From JABDIP01 sp965237625 (GTDB lineage: Bacteria > Pseudomonadota > Alphaproteobacteria > DSM-16000 > Inquilinaceae), in assembly GCA_965237625.1 (NCBI GenBank), contig CBDEGD010000006.1:62001-126000 (forward strand): DNA of 64,000 nucleotides, read 5' to 3'. Position 1 is the first letter of the stretch. The number at the start of each line of letters is the position of its first letter. The translations under genes and the position numbers were made by a program. The notes under the pieces were generated by a model that had not been told where the DNA came from, did not search any database, and saw only the letters and a list, made by a program, of their open reading frames with translations. This document shows, in pieces, positions 7,930 to 17,061 of the stretch.

Positions 7930-9150
7930 TCAGCCGGTTAGCTCTAACCACCGCTGCGTGGCGCCGCTCTGGCGGCGCAGCAGCAGATCAAGGCGATCGG
8001 CAAGCAAGGACAAGATCAGGTCCTCATAGTCCATGCCGTGGGCCGCAAGCTTGGTGCAGACCAGGCTGGTCAGGCTGCCGTCCGGGCGTTTGAGATCCGG
8101 TTTCGGGTTCGTCTCCAAGATGCACATCCGGCCACCGGCATCGGCGCGTACATCGATCCGCACCAGCGTCTTCAGACCGAAATCGACGAAGACTTCGCGA
8201 GCCAGCCCGTGCAGCCGTTTGATTTCCTCGGCGTCCTTGACCGGATCAAGGGTGCGTATCCGATCGTTGGTGATCGGTTTTTTGTCCATCGAGGTAAAAA
8301 TCTTCTCGCTGGAGTCCAGAACCCGTTCGACCGCCGATAGGACGAACGGCCCATCGATGCGGGAGAGGTTCCGACCGCTCGCGACCACCGGCCCACATAC
8401 CGAAACGCAAAATTCACGCCCTTCCAGATAGGGCTCGATCATGACGTCGTTCTCGGTCGCCTCGTAGACCTCCGCGACCTTCGAGGTCAGCTCTGACACT
8501 TCGTTGACCACATGGACATGCAAGGATGCCCGGCCGGAGACCGGCTTGACCACGAACGGCCCACGAAAATGCCCGAACGTGCCGAAGAACCGGCTGTTCA
8601 ATTCGGGTACGAACGGCCCGCGCTCCAGATTCCAGGTGACAAACGGCGTTGTCGGAATTCCCAGCGCAATCAGATGTCGCTTGAACGCGTCCTTGTTGTC
8701 CAACATGGCCGCGGTGAGCGGATCGTGGCCAACATAGGGAATTCCCATCATCTCCAGCATCGACGCGGCGTGCGAGACGGAGTGATAGCCCTGGACGCCG
8801 CCGGTGTTGAGCCAGGCAAGGTCGATGGCGTGCCGCTCGAGATGGGCGCCCAGGCGCATATCGTCAGGAACCAACTCAACCACACCGACGCCAAGATTTC
8901 TCAGGGCGTCCGCGATGTTTTGGGCGACGGCCTGATAGCTTTTCCAGGGCCGGCGATTAACCGTTTGATGAAGGACGGCCCCTTCGGCGGATTTGTCGCC
9001 GCCATAGACAACCGCCATCCGAAGCTTCGGCAGCAGGCGTCCCATGCGGGCCTGGAGGTCATCCAACCCGACACGCCGCCCCTCAGTTTCAACGGGCGGA
9101 TCAGCGCGCCGAACGGGCGGCGCGCTGCCAGCGAGTCTCAAAGCGTCCAT
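7930..9150 (-). CDS. ATP-grasp ligase related to D-Ala-D-Ala ligase
   Basis: The 406-aa cytosolic protein has an N-terminal Rossmann-like part (LRMAVVYGGDKS), a central DLAWLNTGGVQGYHSVS and IPYVGHDPLTAAMLDNKDAF matching the Ddl 'MLDNK' region, the ATP-binding PFVVKPVSGRAS, and the C-terminal metal/ATP motif CILETNPKPDL in place of the Ddl 'EVNT' motif. It is therefore an ATP-grasp amine/carboxylate ligase, but the changed active-site motif argues against being the cell's peptidoglycan Ddl. It is the first gene of the leftward operon with the sensor-MFS and binding protein, so it may make or condense a peptide-like compound. Product unknown. Confidence 0.8.
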   Translation of the reverse strand: MDALRLAGSAPPVRRADPPVETEGRRVGLDDLQARMGRLLPKLRMAVVYGGDKSAEGAVLHQTVNRRPWKSYQAVAQNIADALRNLGVGVVELVPDDMRLGAHLERHAIDLAWLNTGGVQGYHSVSHAASMLEMMGIPYVGHDPLTAAMLDNKDAFKRHLIALGIPTTPFVTWNLERGPFVPELNSRFFGTFGHFRGPFVVKPVSGRASLHVHVVNEVSELTSKVAEVYEATENDVMIEPYLEGREFCVSVCGPVVASGRNLSRIDGPFVLSAVERVLDSSEKIFTSMDKKPITNDRIRTLDPVKDAEEIKRLHGLAREVFVDFGLKTLVRIDVRADAGGRMCILETNPKPDLKRPDGSLTSLVCTKLAAHGMDYEDLILSLLADRLDLLLRRQSGATQRWLELTG

Positions 9151-9678
9151 GTCGCCCCCGGAACCTGGATCAGATACAAATTATAATTGAAGTAAATTGT
9201 CTATTTTGGAAGTTAACAAACAGTAAATATTGTCGGTTAATAAACTGTAAACTACGAAATTTAACCATCATTATTGAAACCAGTTCTGCCAAATCGCGGT
9301 TTCTTCATATAAAACTCTGACATAATCATGTTAATTGATCGTTGATTTGCCAATACACTGCGGTGGTGGGCCCTTAACCCTGAGGCAGGGACTCGTGATG
9401 TTGTCATGCCAGGTTCGCTGGCAGTGGACAGCCCGCCGGCGGAACGGCGTATTGGCTCATGGATTCTTAAGGAATGCCGAGCATGTTCGTTAATGATCGA
9501 AGGATTCGACGATGGGCGGCCACTTCTCAGCCGGCGCCCTACCGCATGGGCCCCTTTGGACCCAGCAACCGCGGGAAAGGGCGAACCATGCCAGCCGAAA
9601 TAACGCAGCGCCTGACGCCGTCCGAATACAGGGGCGGCAGCCGATTCGCATCGGCGGCGTGATGGAGTCCGGTCGGTC
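9151..9678. promoter_or_regulatory. AT-rich divergent intergenic region
   Basis: These 528 bp separate the leftward ATP-grasp operon from the rightward PAS-kinase gene and should hold both promoters. The half near the ATP-grasp gene (9175-9360) is markedly AT-rich against the genomic background, with TATAATTG-like and TTGT-rich segments. No convincing gene is present; the short open frames lack ribosome sites. The repeats at 9212-9251 are listed separately. Confidence 0.55.
9212..9251. promoter_or_regulatory. two direct repeats, GTTAAYAAACWGTAAA, spaced 24 bp
   Basis: The 16-bp units at 9212-9227 and 9236-9251 differ at two positions only. Each contains TTAA-N7-TAAA, one base away from the CtrA box TTAA-N7-TTAA. 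A third near-match, TTAA-N7-TTGA, is at 9331-9345. The repeat pair lies 60-100 bp upstream of the ATP-grasp start and is a likely operator. CtrA binding is an inference from the motif and may be coincidence in AT-rich DNA. Confidence 0.45.
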
Positions 9679-11829
9679 GTGGAATCGTTAGGCGAAAAGC
9701 GAACCGGCAAAAGGCGTCCGTCATCCGCCGATATGGCGGATCGTCAACTTGACATGTTCGAACTAATTTCCAAAGGCGCCAGCCTTGAGGTCGTGCTCGA
9801 CCGCATCGTAGAGCTTGCCAAGGACGAATTTGGCTCGATTCCGGTGTCGGTCGACGTGATAAGCTCCCAGGATAGCCGGTTGTGCACAATGGCCTCGTCG
9901 TCGAACCTCCCGGCAGACTATGCGGCCAGGTTGCCGTTGATCGCCCGCTCCGACCTTGATTGTGCCGCGCAGGGATCAAAGAACGCGACGGATCGCGACG
10001 CAGGCGCCGTCGATGCGGATTACGTCGCAGCAGAGGTCCGGCAGGCCAGTCTGGACGTCGGCATGCAGCACTGTCTGCCAAGCGCGATCTGGACGGCCAA
10101 GGGTCAGTTCGTCGGATTTCTCACAGTTCATGGAAAACCAAGTCGCCGTGGCAACGCGCGGTCGCGGCTCGACTCATTGGTGCGGCTTACCCGGATTGCC
10201 ATCGAGTGGGCACAGGAGGCGCAGTTCGCCGATCGTCAGTTCGCAACGCTCGCGGCAACCATTCCCGGGGTGGTCTACCAGCGTCTGCTCACCACTGATG
10301 GTGATATTCGCTACACCTATATCAGCGAAGGCTGCCGTGATCTGTTCGGTCTGGACTCCGCCGAAATCCTGGCCGATCCGAACAAATTGTTCGACTGCTT
10401 CGGGGCCGAATACCGGGCGACGTTCAAGGACCGGCTGCTGGCCGCCTCCAAATCGCTGACCCTCTGGGATGTGGAGGTGCAGATCGTCACGCCCGACGGC
10501 GAAGAAAAGTGGACGCACGCGATTGCAAGGCCACACCGTCAACTCGACGGCAGTGTGTTGTGGACCGGCGTCATTCTGGATCTGACGCGGATCAAGAATG
10601 CCGAGCTGGAGTTGCGCCGGACCGAGGAAGAGGCCGAGCGCGCCAGCCACACCCAGGCGGAGCTGGTGGCCAAACTGCGCACCGCCGACGCACGGTTCGC
10701 GTCGCTTGCGCGTACGATTCCGGGCGTCGTGTACCAGCGGCTGGTAACGCCCGACGGCGACATTCGTTACACCTATATCAGCGATGGTGCCCGCGACCTA
10801 TTTGGAGTCGAACCGGCGGAAATTATTGCCGATCCCCAGGTTCTGTTCGGACGCCATGGGCCGGAGTACCGCGAGACGTTCCGCGAGCGTCTGCTGGCCG
10901 CCTCGCGGTCGCTGACCATGTGGGACGTCGAAGCGCAGATCGTCACCCCGGACGGCGAAGAAAAATGGACCCATGCCATCGCCCGGCCGCACCGGCAGCC
11001 CGATGGCTCCGTGCTGTGGGACGGCGTGATCCTGGATGCGACACGTATCAAGGCGGCGGAACTTGGATTGCGTCGAGCTAAGGACGCGGCGGAAAAGGCC
11101 AGCAATGCCAAGACGCAATTCCTGGCCAGCATGAGCCATGAGCTGCGCACGCCTCTCAACGCCGTCATCGGGTTTTCCGAGATCCTCAAGAGTGAAGTCT
11201 ATGGGCCGCTCGGCAATACCGACTATGTCCAGTACGCGGATTACGTATTCAAGAGCGCGCACGGCCTGCTTGAGACGATCAACAGCATTCTGGAGTTCAC
11301 CAGATTCGAGACATTCGACGTCGAGATCAACGAGCGTTCGGTGAACATCGGCGAAATCATCCAAGCGGCGGTTTCCCACGCGCGTCGCCTTGCACATGAC
11401 GCCAATATCGAAATCGTCGGCCCGCCCGTCGACCAATTGCCGACCCTGATCTGCGACGAGGAAATGGTGCGGCGAATGCTGGTGCACCTGCTGTCCAACG
11501 GGGTGAAATTCACACCAGAGGACGGCCAGGTCGAGATTGGAGTCGATTACCTGCCGACCGGCGAGCTTGCGGTGACCATCAAGGACGATGGAATCGGCAT
11601 TTCCGAGGAAGACATGCCGAAAATCTTCGAAGCGTTTGGCCAAATCGATGGCACGCTGAGTAGGCATTATGGGGGCAGCGGGTTGGGCGTCCCGCTTGCC
11701 ATGTCGATGGCAAGACTGCACCGCGCCGAGCTGAAATTCGAAAGCAAGGTCGGAAATGGCACGGTGGCCACTGTTGTATTTCCGAGTGACCGAGTCATTG
11801 TCCGGGCGCGTCGGCAGGCGGCGCGCTAG
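9679..11829 (+). CDS. PAS-domain sensor histidine kinase (active H-box)
   Basis: The 716-aa protein is predicted cytosolic, with no membrane helix seen. A degenerate GAF-like region spans about 20-175, and two closely similar PAS/PAC modules span about 188-310 and 338-460 (each TIPGVVYQR...GDIRYTYIS...LTLWDVE or LTMWDVE...EEKWTHAIARPHRQ). HisKA follows with SMSHELRTPLNAVIGFSEIL (His487), and HATPase_c has the N-box LLSNGVKFTPEDG, G1 DDGIGI and G2 HYGGSGLG. The kinase is therefore complete. GTG 9679 is used as the start; ATG 9733 is possible. No response regulator is adjacent. The next gene encodes a paralogue with the same PAS type but no His, so the two may work together. Confidence 0.88.
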   Translation: MESLGEKRTGKRRPSSADMADRQLDMFELISKGASLEVVLDRIVELAKDEFGSIPVSVDVISSQDSRLCTMASSSNLPADYAARLPLIARSDLDCAAQGSKNATDRDAGAVDADYVAAEVRQASLDVGMQHCLPSAIWTAKGQFVGFLTVHGKPSRRGNARSRLDSLVRLTRIAIEWAQEAQFADRQFATLAATIPGVVYQRLLTTDGDIRYTYISEGCRDLFGLDSAEILADPNKLFDCFGAEYRATFKDRLLAASKSLTLWDVEVQIVTPDGEEKWTHAIARPHRQLDGSVLWTGVILDLTRIKNAELELRRTEEEAERASHTQAELVAKLRTADARFASLARTIPGVVYQRLVTPDGDIRYTYISDGARDLFGVEPAEIIADPQVLFGRHGPEYRETFRERLLAASRSLTMWDVEAQIVTPDGEEKWTHAIARPHRQPDGSVLWDGVILDATRIKAAELGLRRAKDAAEKASNAKTQFLASMSHELRTPLNAVIGFSEILKSEVYGPLGNTDYVQYADYVFKSAHGLLETINSILEFTRFETFDVEINERSVNIGEIIQAAVSHARRLAHDANIEIVGPPVDQLPTLICDEEMVRRMLVHLLSNGVKFTPEDGQVEIGVDYLPTGELAVTIKDDGIGISEEDMPKIFEAFGQIDGTLSRHYGGSGLGVPLAMSMARLHRAELKFESKVGNGTVATVVFPSDRVIVRARRQAAR

Positions 11830-12129
11830 TCATCCTCGGCCATCAATCACCGTATTTATTGAAGAAGAAAAAAATCAAGTTTTAGTTGAGGGCCGCTGAT
11901 TACAGTGACCACTCGCATTGTCCGCGAGCGCTAAGCGGAATAGCGGGTATGGCCAACGATCCGAAACTTTGGCGCGCTGCACCGGACTAATCGATTTTTA
12001 ATCTATCCGGCCAATTCTGATGCGAGTCCGTTCGCCGGCAAACAGGTACCTGGAGTGGTCGTTTGCATACTGCGCAACGGCCGCATCACTCGATTCGGTC
12101 TGCGCGATCGACCGACAAGCTGAAAGTTC
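11830..12129. other. 300-bp gap between the two PAS-kinase genes
   Basis: No gene is supportable here. There is an A-rich stretch at about 11858-11875 and AT-rich segments near 11988-12004 that could carry a promoter for the second kinase gene. No clear terminator hairpin is seen. Confidence 0.35.
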
Positions 12130-15100
12130 ATGGTGCCACCCAAACAGACAAGCCGACGTGCGAAGGTCAAGACGCAGCCAGCGAAGCCGGCGCGCATGCG
12201 TCGGCCGCCGACCAAGGACCGTGAGTCCGCTTCGCCGCGGCCATCCGATTGCAAGACGACGAATACCGGGCTGGAGAAATTTGCCAACGGTCAGCACGAA
12301 GTCATGTCGCTGGTTGCAGCGCATGCGGATCTGACCGACGTTGTTGATGCCTTGGACGGCTTGTTCCGCGATTTGCTTGGTGCGGCACGTTGCACCTTTG
12401 TCATTGCCGGATGCCAGGAGGGTCGAGACTGGCTTTCATTCGTGCCGAATGGCAAGGGGAACGCCGGCAAATCATCCGCCAAATACCGAACTTTGGTCCC
12501 GCAGGTTGCCCAGGCTGTCAAGGGCTGGAGCAAACCGCTTCAGGTTGGGCCGGACACCGATGATCCAAATCTTGCCGTCGTAAAGAGCCTGCTGGGCCGG
12601 GGCCGCTGGGCGGCCGGTTGGGCGTTGCCAATCCGCGGGCAGGAGTCGGAGCCACAGGGGTTCGCTCTGCTGCGGTTCGATACCGCCCCGAAGCTTGACG
12701 CCACGATCCGCCGGTATCTTGAACTGTTGGAACCGCTGACGCGCGTAGCCGTCGATTCAACCCGCCGCGACGTGGCGGTACAGGTTGCCGATGAGCGCTT
12801 TACATCGCTGGCTGCGACGATCCCTGGCGTGGTCTACCAAAGGGCGGTCATGCCCGATGGCAACATCAATTACACCTATATCAGCGAAGGCGCGCGCGAC
12901 CTGTTCGGGGTCGATCCCGAAAAGGTGCTGGACGAGCCTCAGGTCTTGTTCGAGAGATATGCACCGGAATACCGCGAGACTTTCCACGACCGTTTGCTCG
13001 CCGCCTCGAAGGCACTGACCCTGTGGGATGTAGAGGCGCAGATCGTCACCCCGGAAGGCGCCGAGAAATGGACCCATGCCATCGCCTGCCCCCGTCGCCT
13101 GCCGGACGGGACGGTGATGTGGAACGGGATCATCCTGGACGCGACAAGGATCAAGCAGGCCGAGTTCGACCTGCGGAGTGCGAAGGAGTCCGCGGAAGAG
13201 GCCAGCCGCATGCAGGCCGAGCTGCTGGAAAAGCTGCAAAGCGCCGACGAACAGCTTTCATCGCTGGCGGCGACGATTCCCGGTGTCGTCTATCAACGTC
13301 TTGTCACACCGGATGGAGACATTCGATACACCTATATCAGTGAGGGTGCGCGCGATCTGTTCGGTGTAGAGCCGGAAGCCATTCTGAACGATCCGCAGGC
13401 GCTGTTCGATCATCACGGCCCGAAATACCGAAAGACGTTTCGCGACCGTCTGCTGGCGGCATCGAAATCCCTGACGCTATGGGATGTCGAGGCGCAGATC
13501 GTCACCGCCGACGGGCAGGAGAAGTGGACCCACGCCATCGCCCGGCCCAATCGCCTGGAGGACGGGTCGGTGCTGTGGAACGGCGTCATTCTCGATGCCA
13601 CCCGAATCAAGGAGGCCGAGTTCGCCGCCGCTGCCGCTGAGGAGCGAACCCGGGCGGCGATTGTCGAGAGCATCTCGCAGGGCATCGCGATCTTCGATCC
13701 CGACGATCGGCTAATCACCTGGAACAGTCAGCTTGTCGATCTTTTCCCCGGGCTGAATGGAAAGATCAAGGTCGGTTCCGACTACCGCGCGATCCTGCAG
13801 GTGGAAGCGGATGGCTGTGTCGAGTCTGACGGTTCGGCGCCCGGCGAGCAGATGCTGCGCGACCGGATCATGCGGCATGATCACCAAGAGAGCAGCGTCG
13901 AACGCCGCTTGGTGGATGGCCGCTGGATATTGATCAACGAACGGCGGAGCGACGCCGGCACGATTGTCCTGTACACCGATGTGACCGACCTGAAACGACG
14001 GGAAGAGCAGCTTCAACTCGCCAAGAACCGGTCCGAACTCGCCAATGTGGAGCTTGAGAAAACAGTCCGGCGGCTGGATATCGCGCTGGGGAACATGACC
14101 CAGGGCCTGTGCCTGTTCGATTCGCAGCTCCGTTCGATTCTGTGCAATCGCCGCTACGCGAAAATATTTCGATTGCCGCCGGGACTGACCGGTCCGGGCG
14201 TGTCTCTGCACGATCAGATCAGCCATGTGGCCGGCGCGGGCAAGGCCGATGAAGCCGATACCATGGCGCTGGTCGACGATCGCCTGAGCTATGCCGCGAA
14301 CCGGGCGAGATGCACATACCGGCTGAACTTGCCGGACAAGCGTGTCATCGAAGTGATCCACCAGCCATTGCCGGATGGCGGCGCCGTCGAGACGTTCACC
14401 GAGGTCGAGGCCGACGCGCCCCAGGCTCTCTTGTCTAAAGCTGAGCAGGCACGCGGCGGTTCGAATGGCACCGGTGGCGACCGATTGGAAGCCGCCGCCT
14501 CGATTGCTCAGGCACGCATTGAGGCTCGTTCAGCCGAGCGCGAAAAGGCAGAATTGCTCCGAGCATTCGGTCAGGCATTGAAGGCGTCCCTTGAGACGAT
14601 CGTTGACACATCGGAGGCGATGACCGGCGCCGTCTATGGCCCGCTCGGCGACCAGCGCTATCAGCAATTTGCGAAATCGATCCGCGATGGCGGGACGGCG
14701 CTGGTGAGCATGATCGACGATATCGAAGAGATTTCGACGCTATCGGCCGGTGAGGTGGAATTGCTGGAGGAGCCTCTCGATCTCGGGGCATTGCTGGCAC
14801 GATGCGTGCGTGTCGCCCGTTACAGCGTGGAGGGAAAAGCCCCTGAGATTTCGATCGTAGCGCCCAGCGAGGGCTACAAGGTAAGGGCGGATGAGACCAA
14901 GCTGAGGCAGGCGTTCCTAAACCTCCTGAGCAATGCGGTCCGTTTCACGCCCTCCGACGGCCGGGTCGAAATCTCGATCGGTGCTGCTGAGGATGGTGGC
15001 GTCGATGTCGCCATTGCCGACACCGGATCCGGCATGGCGCCGAAGACCGTCTCCGGCATCCTGCGTCAGGCCATGCCCGGCAACGGTTCCGCGCCGAATG

Positions 15101-15264
15101 GAGGCAATGGCAAGAATCTTGGTCTGCCGGTGGTCAGATCGTTGATCGAGCGTCATGGTGGCAGCCTGGCTCTTGCCAGTGCCAAAGGCCGCGGCACCAC
15201 TGCCATCGTCCATCTCCCAGATTCCCGCGTTCTGGCGCGGCCAGGTGCGGCGTCGTCTCGATAA
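12130..15264 (+). CDS. PAS-rich histidine-kinase-like protein lacking the phosphoacceptor His
   Basis: The 1044-aa protein has a basic N-terminus, a GAF-like region (about 50-200), two PAS/PAC modules nearly identical in type to those of the preceding gene (about 220-345 and 373-497), two divergent PAS modules of the 'SQGIAIFD'/'TQGLCLFD' type (about 509-640 and 648-760), a dimerisation helix pair and an HATPase_c domain. Lining up the shared VYGPLG segment with the neighbour puts Gln815 exactly where the phosphorylated His should be (FGQALKASLE against MSHELRTPLN). The ATPase keeps the N-box NLLSNAVRFTPSDG, G1 DTGSGM and a GLGLP-like G2, but its lid is short. It is probably a non-phosphorylating partner or sensor for the upstream kinase. 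Confidence 0.85.
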   Translation: MVPPKQTSRRAKVKTQPAKPARMRRPPTKDRESASPRPSDCKTTNTGLEKFANGQHEVMSLVAAHADLTDVVDALDGLFRDLLGAARCTFVIAGCQEGRDWLSFVPNGKGNAGKSSAKYRTLVPQVAQAVKGWSKPLQVGPDTDDPNLAVVKSLLGRGRWAAGWALPIRGQESEPQGFALLRFDTAPKLDATIRRYLELLEPLTRVAVDSTRRDVAVQVADERFTSLAATIPGVVYQRAVMPDGNINYTYISEGARDLFGVDPEKVLDEPQVLFERYAPEYRETFHDRLLAASKALTLWDVEAQIVTPEGAEKWTHAIACPRRLPDGTVMWNGIILDATRIKQAEFDLRSAKESAEEASRMQAELLEKLQSADEQLSSLAATIPGVVYQRLVTPDGDIRYTYISEGARDLFGVEPEAILNDPQALFDHHGPKYRKTFRDRLLAASKSLTLWDVEAQIVTADGQEKWTHAIARPNRLEDGSVLWNGVILDATRIKEAEFAAAAAEERTRAAIVESISQGIAIFDPDDRLITWNSQLVDLFPGLNGKIKVGSDYRAILQVEADGCVESDGSAPGEQMLRDRIMRHDHQESSVERRLVDGRWILINERRSDAGTIVLYTDVTDLKRREEQLQLAKNRSELANVELEKTVRRLDIALGNMTQGLCLFDSQLRSILCNRRYAKIFRLPPGLTGPGVSLHDQISHVAGAGKADEADTMALVDDRLSYAANRARCTYRLNLPDKRVIEVIHQPLPDGGAVETFTEVEADAPQALLSKAEQARGGSNGTGGDRLEAAASIAQARIEARSAEREKAELLRAFGQALKASLETIVDTSEAMTGAVYGPLGDQRYQQFAKSIRDGGTALVSMIDDIEEISTLSAGEVELLEEPLDLGALLARCVRVARYSVEGKAPEISIVAPSEGYKVRADETKLRQAFLNLLSNAVRFTPSDGRVEISIGAAEDGGVDVAIADTGSGMAPKTVSGILRQAMPGNGSAPNGGNGKNLGLPVVRSLIERHGGSLALASAKGRGTTAIVHLPDSRVLARPGAASSR

Positions 15265-15465
15265 GGCCGCAACGCCGCCCGCGACTTTCCGCGAGACGGC
15301 CCAGTGCCGCGCATCCCATTCGCAGAAACCCAATCGTCTTTCGTTGCGACAATGCAGCTTGCGGGTCTGGCCTAGCCGGGCCGGTTGGCACTATGATTCT
15401 CCGAATCAGCAAAGGCGGGTGCGCCCGTACTCTGCCGAAGGTTGCATTTTTCCGGGGATCGAATG

Positions 15466-15882
15466 ATGGCGTATTGGCTGATCAAATCAGAACCGAGTAG
15501 TTGGTCCTGGGAACAGCAGGTGGCGGTCGATGCCGAGGAATGGGACGGCATTCGCAACCATCAGGCCAAGAATAATCTGCTGGCCATGCGCCAGGGCGAC
15601 CGCATCTTCTTCTACCATTCGGTCACCGGTACCGAAATCGTCGGGATCGTGGAGGTAGCTGCCGAGGCCCACCCGGATTCGACTGATCCAACCGGCAAAT
15701 GGTTCACCGTCGATGTGAGGGCCGTCAGGCCGTTTGTGAAGCCGGTATCGCTCCAACAGATCAAAGCGAATGCCAGCCTTGCCGACATGGTACTGGTCAA
15801 GAACAGCCGGTTGTCGGTTCAGCCGGTCACGGCCGCCGAGTGGCAGCTTGTCTGTCGCATGGGTGACACCGACCCCAGCTGA
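15466..15882 (+). CDS. EVE domain protein
   Basis: The 138-aa single-domain protein begins MAYWLIKSEPSSWSWE. Other conserved EVE segments are WDGIRNHQAKNNL, GDRIFFYHS, VGIVEVAAEAHPD and the WFTVDVRAV strand. EVE is a PUA-like fold that reads modified bases in DNA or RNA, and the family relative THYN1 has this size. GGGGA at 15454-15458 sits 7 nt before ATG 15466; ATG 15463 directly before it is the alternative. The gene stands alone, about 200 bp after the PAS-kinase gene. Confidence 0.9.
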   Translation: MAYWLIKSEPSSWSWEQQVAVDAEEWDGIRNHQAKNNLLAMRQGDRIFFYHSVTGTEIVGIVEVAAEAHPDSTDPTGKWFTVDVRAVRPFVKPVSLQQIKANASLADMVLVKNSRLSVQPVTAAEWQLVCRMGDTDPS

Positions 15883-16184
15883 AAGCGATCTCTTCGCGCC
15901 GCACTGTCGTTGAACACCGTAGCCTGTGTCCTGCCAGCACTGGAGTCGATCCAGCCTAGTCTACTTGCCCCGGTCCGTCGAGTTCGGCACGGAATTCCAA
16001 GATATTGGTAAATAAAATACTAAAATTCTCGTAGAGATTCAGCGAATTTCTAAATGATTTGTAAATATAAATCAGTCAGACTGGATTGTGGGAGTACTTC
16101 AACCTGAATTTCCCGCGCCCCGACAAACGGGGTGCCAGAAACTGTGCTGGTTTTTCCCCGGAGCGGCACTGAGGACGTGAAGCA
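15883..16184. other. 302-bp gap, AT-rich in its second half
   Basis: No gene is supportable. From about 16000 to 16080 the sequence becomes strongly AT-rich (several TAAATA and TTTGTAAAT tracts), as expected of a promoter for the secreted protein that follows. An open frame on the minus strand covering 16050-16829 is a shadow of that gene. Confidence 0.4.
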
Positions 16185-17021
16185 ATGAGCACCTCCGTTA
16201 ATGGGTCCCGTCGGCATCGGCGTGCGCCCTTTTGGCAAAGGACCCGCCGAATTGCACAGGTGGTCGCTATTAGCCTGTGTCTTGCCGTTATTCCCGCCAA
16301 TCTTCGTGTCACCCCTGATTTCGTGAGCATCAGCCTTGCCGATGCCATGGCCCAAGATCGCGGCAACGGTAACAATGACGACAAAGGCAACGGCAACGGT
16401 GGCAGTGAACGAAGCGCGCCTTCGGACCGCGATCCCGGCGGCGGCAGTGAACGAAGCGCTTCCTCGGATCCCGATCCGGGCAGGAGCGATGGCCGTGACG
16501 ACCGGGGTCTTAGTGACCGCGGAGATCCCGGGAGGGCTGCGCTCGGATATGGCAGAACCCCAGCGACACGCGGCTTGGGGGCCGCCATATCTCGCCCGTC
16601 GGCGACGCCCGGGCGGGCGCTGGAAGAGCGGGATGGGACGCCGGGTCACGCGCCGACCGAGGCCGGAACGGCGCGCACCCGAGCAATGGTTGAGATCGCA
16701 AAAGAACTTGGCGCGATCGCTCCGAACCCTACTGAGCATTCGCCGATTTCCGGACCTGTCACCCAGGAAATGCTCGATGCCGCGGAAAATGCCTATGTGG
16801 ATGCGGTGCAGGAGGCCTGGGAAGCCCATGGGTTTCCGTGGGCCGACCCGGATGTCCTCAGTTCGCTGGGTGATTTGGAGGCGCTGGTCTCCAGCCTGGA
16901 GACGATCATGGCGTCCACCGCCCCCGACCCCATTAGTCGCGCTGGCGTCACGGTCGCACCCGACATCAACAATGACGGGTTCGTCGATATCAACGATTTA
17001 TGGGATGCTCACCAGAGATGA
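16185..17021 (+). CDS. secreted low-complexity protein with a C-terminal EF-hand/dockerin-like calcium loop
   Basis: The 278-aa protein is of no recognised family. An Arg-rich N-terminus precedes a hydrophobic signal-like stretch (VVAISLCLAVIPANL) and an AMAQ cleavage-like site. Residues 58-125 are Gly/Asp/Ser/Arg-rich with an imperfect tandem repeat (GGSERSAPSDRDPG, GGSERSASSDPDPG). A helical region follows, and the last residues read APDINNDGFVDINDLWDAH, a DxNxDGxVDxxDL calcium loop of the EF-hand/type I dockerin kind. Only one such loop is seen; dockerins have two. This frame is preferred over two overlapping ones because it alone has the signal and the loop. Confidence 0.6.
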   Translation: MSTSVNGSRRHRRAPFWQRTRRIAQVVAISLCLAVIPANLRVTPDFVSISLADAMAQDRGNGNNDDKGNGNGGSERSAPSDRDPGGGSERSASSDPDPGRSDGRDDRGLSDRGDPGRAALGYGRTPATRGLGAAISRPSATPGRALEERDGTPGHAPTEAGTARTRAMVEIAKELGAIAPNPTEHSPISGPVTQEMLDAAENAYVDAVQEAWEAHGFPWADPDVLSSLGDLEALVSSLETIMASTAPDPISRAGVTVAPDINNDGFVDINDLWDAHQR

Positions 17022-17061
17022 GCTTGGTGAGAGCGGCCTCACCGTCAATATTTGAGCGCGC

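Noticed and set aside
16050..16829. 259-codon minus-strand open frame over the secreted EF-hand gene
   Set aside because: Low-complexity Arg/Ala/Gly composition, no start context; the plus-strand frame has a signal peptide and a calcium loop.
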